From the NCBI GenBank assembly GCA_018857735.1, contig JABMCL010000715.1, positions 175,001 to 239,000 of the forward strand: DNA of 64,000 nucleotides, read 5' to 3'. Origin of the DNA: Alviniconcha marisindica. Its lineage: Eukaryota; Mollusca; Gastropoda; Provannidae. The first letter of the stretch is position 1; each line of letters opens with the position of its first letter. The position numbers and the translations under genes are program-made. Under the pieces are notes generated by a model, which was given only the letters and a program-made list of their open reading frames with translations, did not search any database and had not been told where the DNA came from. Of this stretch, positions 26,163 through 38,389 are shown piece after piece.

Positions 26163-29100
26163 ATGGTAGCATTAAAACTTTTGGCGGCTCTAGTCTGCTT
26201 CATTCTGACAACGTCTGTCTTTTTCTGGGCTGCAAATGACGCGCAGAGGGACGTGTACATGGACGAAGTGTTCCACGTACCCCAAGCTCAACGTTACTGT
26301 GATGGAAACTTCACTGCTGTAATCAGTGCTTTTTCGTTTGTTTGTTTGATTTTGATTAGCATTCATAAACTGACAAGTTTACAAATAGGTAAAAATTATC
26401 TTTCCGATATTACAGTGGTATTATATAGTCTGCATTTCGATCTCATCTGGCAGCCAGATAATCGATTGTAATGATTTTGTTGTTGCTGTTGTTACGACGA
26501 TTACTTCCTTCTGTACTTGCTTCCGTCATTGATGTGTTGTCATCAATCGGAACAGCTTCAAAATAGAACTGAGACCTGTTAATCCGATGGAAAAGAACTC
26601 GTCAGTCAAGGAAGCTAACAAGGAAGTAATCGTTGCAAAAACGGTAATTACCACAGCAGTCGATTATATGGCTTCCAAATCTAACCGTAACCTTGTGAAC
26701 TGTGAGCTGCGTTTTGTGACTGAGACTGAGTGTCGGCCAAATCTGCAGTAAAAATGAGCTTTTCCGGCCTTAAAAATAAAATGCCCATGTTGGGCCAAGC
26801 CAAAAAGGAGGCTTGATTTTCTAGGCCTGTCTTATAGTTGTACTGGGCCAGTATATATATATATATATATACTAGCTGCTCCAGTATTTTGACCCACAGT
26901 GGCCCAGGGGATGGCTCTTAATCTTATACTGGACACACTGATATTAGTGATAATGGGTCTTATACTGGCACTTGTGCAGACAGGCAAAGGTAGAGATCAC
27001 AGCATCTTCACAACTGTGCCTGGTCTGTACATGGCATAAAAGTATGATGACAGTCATGATTGTAATCAGTGGGACCCCATGATCACTACATTGCCTGGAC
27101 TGTACATTGCATGTATACAGAATATGATAACACTTTGACAATCATGATGTTTTCAGTGGGACCCCATGATCACAACACTGCCTGGTCTTTACAAATTCAG
27201 TGTATACTGCATGGCATAAATGACAGCCATGACTGTTTTCAGTGGGACCCCATGACCACTACACTGCCTGGCCTATAAAATGTCTACTGCATGGCATAAA
27301 TGACAGTCATGATGTTTTCAGTGGGACCCCATGATCGCTAGACTGCATGGTCAGTACAATGTATACCACATGGCATAAATAATATGACAGCCAGGACTCT
27401 TTTCAGTGCAACCCCATGACCACTACACTGCCTGGCCTATACAATGTATACTGCATGGCATAAATAATATGACAGTCATGATGTTTTTAGTGGGACCCCT
27501 TGATAACTGCATTGCCTGGTCTGTGCATTACACACAGAATATGTTACATGAAGTACATTAATGATGTTTTCAGTGGGACCCCTTGATCACTATGCTGCCT
27601 GGCCTATACAATGTACATAAATAATATGACAGTCATGATGTTTTCAATGGGACCCCTTGATAACTGCATTGCCTGGTCTGTGCATTGCACACAGACAACG
27701 TTATATGAAGTACATTAATGATGTTTTCAGTGGGACCCCATGATCACTACACTGCCTGGTCTGTATTTGGTGTCCCTTCCTCTGCTGTATCCACTTGCTG
27801 TCACTTTTGGCGGTGGAGACCTGGCCAGCGTGTGCACCACAGCCACTCTGCGTGGACTCAACATCATCTTCTGTGTGGGCAACCTGTACCTCCTCTACCT
27901 CATTGCTCACAGACTGCACTTCAACAAAAAGGTTGGGCAATTTCCAACTCCTCCATATTAAATAATTACTTCATCAGTTGAAGTGGCCTTTTGGAGCAAT
28001 TATTCTGTTTTGGTTGTAATTTAAGTGTAAATATCAACCCCAACAAAAATCTAGAATGAATGCATATATATATGTATTTCTATCATAAGTTACATTGGTT
28101 GATTAAACTGATGTAAATTGTGGCACATCACCTCCAATGAAGATCTACTGGATTGATAGATTGAGACTAATGACAGAGTGCCACTGGACTGACAGATTAG
28201 AGTGCCACTGGGTTGGTAGTGTCGCATTTTTTCACATCTTCAGTTCCAGCCAAGTTTTCAAGAATGGGCTGTTTGATTTCTTCCTCCTTGGCAACTTGAA
28301 TATTATGTACTTATGCTTCAGTAGTTGGATTGGTCTTGTTTGGTACTTAGAAACTACTGTAGAGGTTCCCTCATGATGGAGTGAACTGTGTGCTTAACCT
28401 GGATAGACTTAGAGAGACGGTACAGAGGAGGGGAGAGATGGAGAGACTAGTTAGAGAGACAGCACTGAGAAGGTGAGAGATGAAGAACCAGAACAAAACA
28501 CAATTTTTACCAGCGCACTGTGTTGGCACCTTTTCTTTTTTTCTGGTACAAGGTAAAAAGTTACTGGTAAAAACAAGGCTGTGTCTCCAGTTTCATTTTT
28601 TGTTTGTTTTCAGAATGGCAGTCAGGTGGTTCTGACTGCTCTGGCCCTGGCGACTTTCCCTGTCCTGTACTTCTTCACTTTTCTCTACTACACCGATCCT
28701 GCTGCCATCTTCTTCGCACTTCTTACCTACCACCTCGTTCTGTCTGCCAAACACAAGTCAGCTGCTGCTGTTGGGATTGTATCCATCATCTGCCGGCAGA
28801 CCAACATCATGTGGGTCGTCTTTGGCGCCGGACTGACCATCGGACAAATCCTTGTCCGGTGGATCCAGCTGGATAAGAAACAGGGGGCCAGAGAAGAGAA
28901 GAGGGTGTCTGATTGGTCCGTTTTGTCCAAGACATTGTCCCTCATGGGCCGGTCACTTCGACACAACCCCAAGGAGCTGGCCAGCCTGGCTGTGGATGTG
29001 TGTAAGGCGGTGTGGTGCTATGCTATGGTGGGCATGGCATTCGCCATTTTTATCATCGTCAATAAGGGTCTTGTTGTGGGTGACCGAAGCAACCACCAGC

Positions 29101-29672
29101 CATGTTTGAACTTCCCACAGCTGTTCTATTTTCTATTTATAACGACATTTTTCTCCTTCATGTATATGGTCTCACTGAGGCAAGTCAAGGATTTTCTCAG
29201 GTACGCCCTCACCAGCCCCATCAAAACCATTCTCTTCTTCCTCGTTGCAGGGCTGTTCATATCAAAATTCATGTTCATCCACGAGTACAACCTGGCTGAC
29301 AATCGGCACTACAATTTCTATTTCCTGTCCAAAATTATTCGGAGAAATGAATATTCCAGGTTCATGCTCATACCAGCATACTATTACGCATTTGTGACTT
29401 TTTGGAATTTGTTGCGAAACAAAGATATTTTCTGGAAATTATCCTATTTGATTTGCGTAGCTGCCACGGTCATTCCACAAAGAATGGTGGAGTTCCGATA
29501 CTTTATCATGCCCTATTTGATATTCCGCCTGAACATGCCGATGCCATCCAAATGGATTTTGTGGACAGAGATTTTGTTTTATTTGGGTGTCAATACTTGG
29601 ACAGTGTACATGTACATTTATAAACCTTTTCCCTGGGCCAGTGCAAGCTCACTGCAGAGATTCATGTGGTAA
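26163..29672 (+). CDS. ALG10: ALG10, dolichyl-P-Glc alpha-1,2-glucosyltransferase
   Basis: Exons 26163-26318, 27731-27931 and 28614-29672 join in phase 0 to 471 residues; the human protein has 473. Family landmarks: MDEVFHVPQAQRYC (33-46), WDPMITTLPGLY (53-64, first residues of exon 2), RQTNIMW, GDRSNH, LADNRHYNFY, EFRYFIMPY and the terminal QRFMW. It is a multi-pass ER membrane enzyme that adds the terminal alpha-1,2-glucose from dolichyl-phosphate-glucose to the lipid-linked oligosaccharide, the last step before N-glycan transfer (family knowledge). A hydrophobic segment occupies residues 4-24. An in-frame Met at 25947 would add 72 residues, but family length favours 26163. The donors gtaatc (26319) and gttggg (27932) are weak. 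Intron 1 carries copies of the exon 2 start. Confidence 0.95.
26850..26880. repeat. Short (TA)n run
   Basis: A tatata run of about 20 bp in ALG10 intron 1. Confidence 0.8.
26985..27730. repeat. ~84-bp minisatellite carrying the ALG10 exon 2 acceptor
   Basis: Eight units (spacing 74 to 87 bp) precede exon 2. Each has gttttcag or a variant, followed by ~35 bases nearly identical to the start of exon 2 (tgggaccccatgatcactac), then intron sequence with catggcataaatgacagtca. Some acceptors have decayed (gttttcaa near 27648, gtttttag near 27490). A partial unit begins near 26985. The true acceptor at 27730 is the last copy. Confidence 0.93.
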
Positions 29673-30158
29673 TGGCGCACACATTTGCTTCCTAGCTGGC
29701 ATAGGTATTGAAATGTGGCTGAAAGTGCGCAGAAAGCAAAACACAGGAAGTTTGCTGCTCTCTTTCTCTCACGTCTTGCAAACCTCTTGAAGTCACTTGT
29801 TAAAAAATTTAACGAGTCCTGTGAAAAGTGACCAAAGAAAAATTGGTTAAATTTTGTTCTCTCATTTAATAATGTATCAACTATTTATCTTGTGTATATT
29901 AATTTGTACACTGTGTTTGGGTGTGTGCGTGTGTGTGTGTGTACGCAGTTATGTTTGAACCCGTGTTGATGTGTACATCATATATTAGCTGAAGCAACAT
30001 TCTCACCAGTTTGGGTCATGTTTTTGCTTGCCTTTTTGTCATATAGTATTTAGTAATAGTAACATCTAATTCCACGGGATAATCACTCTGTCAGCAAACA
30101 CTTCAAGAATTTGCCTGACAGAGTAGTGTACTTGTGCACTCATTCAGTCATTGTGTCC

Positions 30159-30164
30159 AATAAA
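30159..30164 (+). terminator. Candidate ALG10 polyadenylation signal
   Basis: First AATAAA after the ALG10 stop codon, giving a 3' UTR of about 500 nt. The short GT run at 29923-29941 lies within this UTR. Confidence 0.5.
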
Positions 30165-30295
30165 AAGACCAAATTGTGGACAGTTTTATTTAAACTTTGT
30201 ACGTTGCGAAAGGAAGCACATGCAGTAGCCTCCATTTACTTGTGGTGTATGTGTAGTGTTTCAACCCACAGAAGTGCATTAAAAATGCAGTTTTA

Positions 30296-30481
30296 GGGCC
30301 TCTGTAGCATAGCAGTTAGCTCTCAAGCACGAAGGCTGTGGGTTTGAATCCTGTCAGCCATGTGGGATTTTTGTCAGGAGCAGCTCCTCGTCCAGTGGGA
30401 AGGCTGGCACCACACAGCCTTGCTTCATCCACTCGCTGGATGCGTCTTCGAGGGTGGTGCTCTAATTACATTGTAGTCTGA
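30296..30481 (+). mobile_element. Older tRNA-derived element, interrupted by a SINE
   Basis: A tRNA-like head with a box A-like tagcatagcagttagc and a box B-like gggtttgaatcctg is followed by a body ending attacattgtagtctgatca. After the inserted SINE (30482-30955), a second part with aaggggaagcaactcccc continues to about 31045. A copy at 31362-31455 keeps both parts joined, which shows the interruption. Confidence 0.65.
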
Positions 30482-30955
30482 TCAGGGGGCGGGGATAGCT
30501 CAGTGGTTAGAGCACCGGACTCGTGACTGAAAGGTCGCGGGTTCAAACCCCTGCAGGAGTGGCGGAAGAATTTTCTTCTCCAGGGTCGATTTTCTGTGCT
30601 GACTCTAATTTCGGTATCCGTTCCACCCCCGTGTTACCGCAGTAGCACGTAAAAGATCCTGGTTATTCTGCCAAAGGTGCAGGTGGCAGGTTACAGCTAA
30701 ACACGCATACACCTTACGTATGTGGCTTTGCATGAAATGACATGGTGCATGGTTGTATGGTGTACACAGAACTTGCGCCGAGATGGCTGCAGTTTCATGT
30801 GGCACCAGCCATGCCAGCGCTGTAAGTACCATCGGATATTCAAAAAACGCGCTATAAAAAGCTTGTCACTCATGTAGAACCACATGCGAGCGCAGTGAGT
30901 CTGCTCAAGAGAGCGGAGAATAGCGCTGTATAAGTGATCATCAATCAATCAATCA
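30482..30955 (+). mobile_element. tRNA-derived SINE-A, full copy
   Basis: Pol III head: box A tagctcagtggttagagc and box B ggttcaaaccc. The body is about 400 bp and ends near gcgctataaaaagc and a tcaatcaatca tail. The whole length matches the reverse complement of 58921-59386. The head is tRNA-like, but there is no acceptor-stem pairing with the body, so this is not a tRNA gene. Confidence 0.88.
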
Positions 30956-31045
30956 TTGCGTAGGTTGAGTAAGGGGAAGCAACTCCCCAAAACCAGGACT
31001 GACTTGTGGAAGGCTTACATGATAAAGCACAGTTTCAAAAGCCAG

Positions 31046-32055
31046 CTTTCAACCAAACTTTTCATACCAAGAAAACTCGCAGTCAGGCAAGTCACTGTTG
31101 CAGTTCTGCTCAAGTTGCTTGGAACTCCTCAAAAGTGAGTAAAATAAACTCTTAAAAAAGAGATTAAAGCATTCATATCTTTTATACGCATTATGATTTA
31201 TTAGGAAAATATACAGACAGTGCAGCTGGACCATATTATGTAGATTGGTTTTTACAAAATTTATGCCACATATTTTTTTTAAATCCAAATGCGCAAAAGG
31301 TTATAAAGAATGCCAATATTAATAAGACGGCACAAAACAAGCGTTTTTGATGGTGTTTCTCTGTATTACATTGCAGTCTGGTCATCTAGCAGGTTAACAA
31401 GGGGAAGCAACTCCCCCAAACCAGTACTGACTTGCATAAGGTGTAGTTTAGAAAGCCAAGTTTAGCACATGTTTTGTGTTGTCCTATTAAAATAAAATAA
31501 AATTAATTTTAACCATTTGTGTCTTTGGATCTGGTTTCTGAACTCATTAGTTTTTAGGTCTGTTCATCAACTGACAAGCAGTTAACAAAACACAAACCAT
31601 AAAATAAGAGTTCTCTTGGCTGTTGCAATTTAATTCCATTCTACATGCCTCAAAACTGTATGAATTAACACTGAACAACAAAATGCATCAACTTCTCTCA
31701 GGTAAGTGAAAGTGTCGCTCATTCATGACATACAGGCTAATAATAAAAAGAGACCAACAGATCTAGACAACTCCTTTTTAATGCCCAGTCAACTGTGATG
31801 GTTACAGTAGGGCAAACTAAAAAGAATGTTATACTGCACACAAAAGCACAACAATCTGTCAACTGATCAATATTCAAAGTCTCTGTGGGGCATCAGTTGG
31901 CAACAGAACTGATAACACCCTCAAAAAAATGTTTTATTTAAAGTCGGACACAGACTGAGAGAGATACTTCCAGGCCAACAGTCATGCACACAAACACACA
32001 CTCAACACCCATAGCCACAACCACACGCACTACATGCACACAGTGTAGCACACAT
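31046..32055. other. ALG10-RBM17 convergent spacer and RBM17 3' UTR
   Basis: AT-rich sequence. 31362-31455 is a second copy of the element split by SINE-A. Near 31775-31815, aatgcccagtcaactgtgat resembles the conserved phrase of repeats at 42840-42880 and 59800-59845. The RBM17 3' UTR occupies roughly 31920-32055. Confidence 0.6.
31933..31938 (-). terminator. Candidate RBM17 polyadenylation signal
   Basis: AATAAA on the minus strand, 118 bases after the RBM17 stop codon. Confidence 0.55.
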
Positions 32056-35000
32056 TCAGTCAGAACTAGCCAGGTCTAATCTCCGAAACTTGTCCAGGTT
32101 GTAAAAGTTGCCTCTCACTATCCGCCCACCGAAGTAACGTCCATTTAAATCCACAATGGCTGCAAAAGAGAAAACATCCAACAGCTATTAGTCATCCGTA
32201 AGCCAACAAGACTTGAAAGAACTCTACCAACAGAACATGTAATCTGAAAAATGTCAAATATTCCAGTCTTTAAAGCAGAATGAAAAAGCTTCAGCTGGAC
32301 TTGGCAATGCTTAGGACTACATTAAGCACTTGTGTCTAAATGAGCCCAGAGTCTAAATGAGTCCAGTGTCTAAATGATGAGCTCAGTCTAAATGATGAGC
32401 CCAGAGTCTAAATAAGCCCAGTGTCAAAATGAGCCCAGTGTCTACTCTAAATGATGAGCACAGTCTAAATGATCCAAGTGTCTAAACATCCCAGAGTCTA
32501 AATAGCCTGGAGTCTAAACAGCCCAGAGTCTAAATGAGTGCAGTGTCTAAATGAGCCCAAGTCTAAATGACGAACCCAGTGTCTAAATGATGAGCCCAGA
32601 TTCTAAATGAGCCAAGCGTCTAAATGAGCCCGGAGTCCAAGTGAGCCAAGTGTCTAAATGATCCCAGAGTCTGTAGGGCAGGAGGGAGCTGATGAAACCT
32701 GTTGCCAATGGGCACTACTTTAAACAGTCTTAAAGTGTTGCTGCTCCATATCCCCCACAGTTAACTGACACAAGTACCTTTGCAGACTTAAAGTGCCACT
32801 GCTCCATACAGTTAACTGACACAAGTACCTTTGTAGACTTCAGTGCCACTGCACCATACCCCTTACAGTTAACTGACACAAGCACCTTTGTCCATCTCTT
32901 GTCATACTGAGAAGACCTTTTACAGATTTGAAAATGTTCCTAACCTCAATATCTTACCTTTCGAACACCTTTCTTATCTCAATATCTTATTCTTACTTTC
33001 CCTAACCTTAGTATTTCATATTTTTCTAACCACAGTAAGTGACCATTTCACATTGGTGTACCTTACCTTTGATTGCCGATTCCATCCTCTCAAACTCTAT
33101 GAAGATCCGCACTGCCTCTTCCTCCCCAACATCAGGTATCTGAGAAGGAAACAAAACAAAAAAAAGATTAAAAAATGGGTTGAAACACGCAACTAATATA
33201 TTTAAAGTCTTCAAAATTATGCCAAGAAAAAACTGGCAATAGCACAACAAGCAACAGACTGAGGGAGGAGAAAATAAAAACACGAAACAATCTTTTGTCA
33301 GATCTCCAGTTCCACAATCTTGAGCAGCACAGCTAGTTTTGTAACCATTTGAAGATGCCAAGGGCACCGATTACCTCCCTTTACCCATGCAGGAAATGTC
33401 CAATCCTAGGACAGATTTTGTCTTGACCATACCCAAACTTCCTACAAGCATACAATCTTCCATCTTTTGTTACAGTTCCAGTGGAATATCTCATGTGCAC
33501 CACACTCTAATGTATACCACTTTCACAAGTAGGCAGAGTTGACAACTTCTGTTTTTTTCTCTCTTGGCCTGTAGGACAACAGAAACGCTGTGACACAATA
33601 CTGACCAAACTCAAAAATCCCCATAATTTATATTTTTAAATTTAAAAAAAAAAATGCAACAGAATGACTGCCAGCATTACTGAACAAGCGACAAAAATTC
33701 AACCAAAACAAGATAAGTTTGTCTCATTTTTCATTGTTTTTAACTGTTTATCTGTTGTTTAAGTGTCGTTTTGTGGCTTGATAAAGTGGATTTCCCTGAA
33801 AATTTGCATACTGTGTTCATGTCAAAATCGTTAAGCATTCGTTTGAACCTCTGCGAGAGAGAGAGAGTGAGCACTTTTGTGAAAGATGCATTCATGTGGG
33901 TGCTAAGGGTGATATTATAACTCTCCTTTCCATCCATGGGTGTTTTTATTTTTTACCCTGTGTGTGTATGCAAATACAACTGAAACCAAAATCATCCTTA
34001 AAAAAAAGAAAGAAAGAAAAGAAAGAGGTTGCTGATCTGTAGTAGGCACATGTGCTCCGTATGCACCCCATCCTCCCTCTCTCCAGTAGGCAGTGCCTCC
34101 TACCTCATAGATGACGACCTTGGTGACCTTGCCATACTTGGAGCACTCCTCTGCTGTCTCAGGCTCCAGGTCCTCGTCTACCTCCCCAGGCCCCACCATG
34201 TTCTGCACACACCACCATCACCCTCATCAACATCACTTCCGTTTTCTTTGTGCACACACCACCACCATCAACATCACTTCCTTTTTCTTTCTGCACACAA
34301 ACCACCACCGACATCAACACTTCCTTTTCCTTTCTGCACACAAACCACCAACATCAACACTTCTTTCTGCACACAAACCACCACCATCACACTCAACAAC
34401 ATCACTTCTTTCTGCACACACCACCACCACACACACTTCCTTTTTCTTTCTGCACACAAACCACCACCGAAAACATCAACACTTCCTTTTTCTTTCTGCA
34501 CACAAACCACCAACATCAACACTTCTTTCTGCACACAAACCACCACCACAACACTTCCTTTTTCTTTCTGAACATACCACCACCACTGACATCAACACTT
34601 CCTTTTTCTTTCTGCACACACCACCACCAACATAAACACTTCTTTTTTCTTTCTGGACACAAACCACCACCAGACATCAACACTTCCTTTTTCTTTCTGC
34701 ACACAAACCACCAACATCAACACTTCTTTCTGCACACAAACCACCACCGACATCAACACTTCTTTTTTCTTTCTGCACACAAACCACCACCGACATCAAC
34801 ACTTCTTTTTTCTTTCTGCACACACTGCCACCAACATCAACACTTCTTTTTTCTTTCTGCACACACCACCACCAACATCAACACTTCTTTTTTCTTTCTG
34901 CATACAACGCCACCAGCATCAACACTTCTTTCTGCACACCACACCACCACCAACATCAACACTTCTTTTTCTTTCTGCACACACCACCACCATCAACACT

Positions 35001-38000
35001 TCTTTCTGCACACAACACCACCGACATCAACACTTCCTTTTTGTTTCTGGTGCGAAGGCTGCAAGGTAACTATCCTTACACAGGGCAGACATGTTGCGAT
35101 GATGACAGTGGCTGGTGAAAGCATCTGCTTCACCTCCATGAGAACAGAGATGGAGAGGGGTGCCAGACTTACCGTCAGTAAGATGACCTTGGATGGGTTC
35201 TTCATCAGGTTGGTGTTGGATGTCGGCTCCTTGAATCCTGGTGGGGCCTCTGGCATTGGAGGTACTGCAATCATCGTTCAGCCATCAGATCAGTAACCAT
35301 AGTACTAATGATCAGTGGGGTTCACAACTTGTCAGATCAGTAACCATAGTGCTAATGATCAATGGGGTTCACAACTTGTCAGATCAGTAACCATAGTGCT
35401 AATGATCAGTGGGGTTCACAACTTGTCAGATCAGTAACCATAGTGCTAATGATCAGTGGGGTTCACAACTGTCAGATCAGTAACCATAGTGCTAATGATC
35501 AGTGGGGTTCACAACTCGTCAGATCAGTAACCATAGTGCTAATGATCAGTGGGGTTCACAACTCGTCAGATCAGTAACCATAGTGCTAATGATCAGTGGG
35601 GTTCACAACTCGTCAGATCAGTAACCATAGTGCTAATGATCAGTGGGGTTCACAACTTGTCAGATCAGTAACCATAGTGCTAATGATCAGTGGGGCTCAC
35701 AACTCGTCAGATCAGTAACCATTGTGCTAAACATCAATGAGATTCACAACTCATCAGTTTATTCATAATCATCTTGATGGTTACAGCAATGGGATTCACA
35801 AATCAAGTGCTGATGGAATTCATAATGTCATCACCAGATCCATAATCATAGGGCTACTGATCAAAAGGGATTCATCAATCAATCATAGTGCTACTGTCTA
35901 GCAGTGATAAGAAGGAGTCATCACTCAACCGTCCGATCCACAATCATAGTGCGGATGATAAATGGGACTCACCAGTCAGACATCAGATCAAGACGATCAT
36001 GAGAGATCATCATCTAAACAATCACAAACTTGTACCAGTTCTAATTCAGTGGTGCTGAAGAAAAATAAATTGTAAAGAAAAGCTAAAGCAAGCAATACTG
36101 ACTTTACAAAACTACACTGCAGAACAGCAGCGACCCTGACCTTTGGGCAAGTCCTTTTCGTGAATAATCTTGCCGCCGCGCTTGCTGGTCTTCTCGACGT
36201 AGAGAGCGGTGCTCATCCCCTGCTCACTCTTGCCCAGCCCCTGGCCTTCCCGGTACCCATACTTGGCCATGATCTTGGTGGCCACAGAGTTCCTGCAAAC
36301 ATGTTCATCAGTTGCTGCCTGCCCCAGCTCTCTCACAGAAATTCCCCTGGTGGGGAGTTTTGTCTGTGGGGTGTGTTGCCTGTTGCCTGGTGGGGAGTTT
36401 GTAAGTTTTTTTCTGTTGCCTGGTGGGGAGTGTTGACTGTGGGGTGTTTTGCCTGGTGTGTGGGGAATTTTGCCTGGTGAGTTTTGCTTTTTGCCTGCAC
36501 ACCTGTTGCCTGGTGGGGAGTTTTGGAGTTTTGCCTGGTGGGATGTTCTGCTGGTGGGGTGTTTTGCTGGGGAGGGTGTTTTGCTTGGTGGGGTGTTCTG
36601 CTGGTGGGGTGTTTTGCCTGGTGGGGAGTTTTGCCGGTGGGGTTGTGAAGTAAGGCAAAGTCTGACAGCTGTTGCCTGGAGGTTGTGATGGTATTACATG
36701 GAGAGGGAAATGGACTGAAACTGTACTGTGCAGACATGCCACTGTCTTCACAATATTCACATTTCCAAAACTGTACTGTGCAGACATGCCACTGTCTTCA
36801 CAATATTCACATTTCCAAAACTGTACTGTGCAGACATGCCACTGTCTTCACAATATTCAGATTTCCAAAACTGTTTGTGCCATCTAAATTACAAGGCAAA
36901 GCAAATAAAAAAAATTGTTTACCACAGCTGTCTTATGACAAACAACTCTGTTTTGCACAGCTGCTCCCAGCGTTGAAACAGCACCAGCATAAACACTGTG
37001 TATTAGTACTATTACCAGCTGTGTTACAACAAACAACTCAAGTGTTTTGCACAGCTGTACCCAGTGTTGAAACAGCACCAGCATAAACACTGTGTATTAC
37101 GCCAACGGGAAGCTGTTTGCACAACCTAGCACATCCAGGCCACAAAATGTCCCACTGTTCCTTCAGATAAACAGCAGAAGTGAGAAACAACCAAAGCTCA
37201 TGTCTGCAGCATTGGTTTTGAGAGTTCAACTATCATCATTAAATAGGCTTCTGGCGCAGTGAATGATTTCATCAAGCAGAACAAAGAGAAACATCAGACC
37301 ATACTCACAGCATGTTCATTCCTTCAGGCTTTTCAACGGCCACAGCTGAAAAGAGAAACAATGTGCAGTTTGAACATTTCACATGTTTAGATCTGACCCA
37401 TGAGACTGTCACTGTTTAAACTGCCCACGGAAATACAGCTTTGACCGGTTAGTATTGCACAGCTTAAACACTTCACATGTTCAGATCTGACCCATGAGAC
37501 TGTCACTGTTTAAACTGCCCACGGAAATACAGCTTTGACCGGTTAGTATTGCACAGCTTAAACACTTCATATGTTCAGATCTGACCCATGAGACTGTCAC
37601 TGTTTAAAACTCCATGGCAATGCAGCTTTGACCTGTTAGTATTGCACAGCTTAAACATTTCACATGTTCAGATCTGACCCATGAGACTGTCACTGTTTAA
37701 AACTCCATTGCAATGCAGCTTTGACCTGTTAGTATTACACAGCTTAAACACTTCACATGTTCAGATCTGGCCCATGAGACTGTCACTGTTTAAAACTGTT
37801 CACAGCAATGCAGCTTTGACCTGTTAGTATTGCACAGCTTAAACACTTCACATGTTCAGATCTGGCCCATGAGACTGTCACTGTTTAAAACTGTTCACAG
37901 CAATGCAGCTTTGACCTGTTAGTATTGCACAGCTTAAACACTTCACATGTTCAGATCTGGCCCATGAGACTGTCACTGTTTAAAACTGTTCACAGCAATG

Positions 38001-38355
38001 CAGCTTTGACCTGCTAGTATTGCACAGCTTAAACACTTCACATGTTCAGACTCGACCCTTCAGACTGTCACTGTTTAAAACTGTTCACAGCAATGCGGCT
38101 TTAACCTGTTAGTATTGCCAGAGTGTGTGTGGGTGCACCATCTCTGATCCAGTACAGGAACGATCTCTGCCAGTCCCCTTTCACACAAACACAGCAAGGA
38201 ATACTTAGCTGGTGCACTACATATATATCTACTTGGCTGGTGCACTACATATCCATATCCACTTGGCTGGTGCACTACATACATATCCAGTGTTATGTGG
38301 ATCTGCACATATGCATGTGTCAATGAGTGCATGCATGCATGTGTGTGTGTGTGTG

Positions 38356-38389
<34 letters not shown>

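Noticed and set aside
30488..30560. tRNA gene
   Set aside because: Box A and box B are present, but the sequence is the head of a ~470-bp SINE with a second full copy, and the acceptor stem does not close.
34250..35296. 348-codon His/Thr/Phe-rich frame on the plus strand
   Set aside because: It is the antisense of RBM17 intron 9 acceptor repeats.
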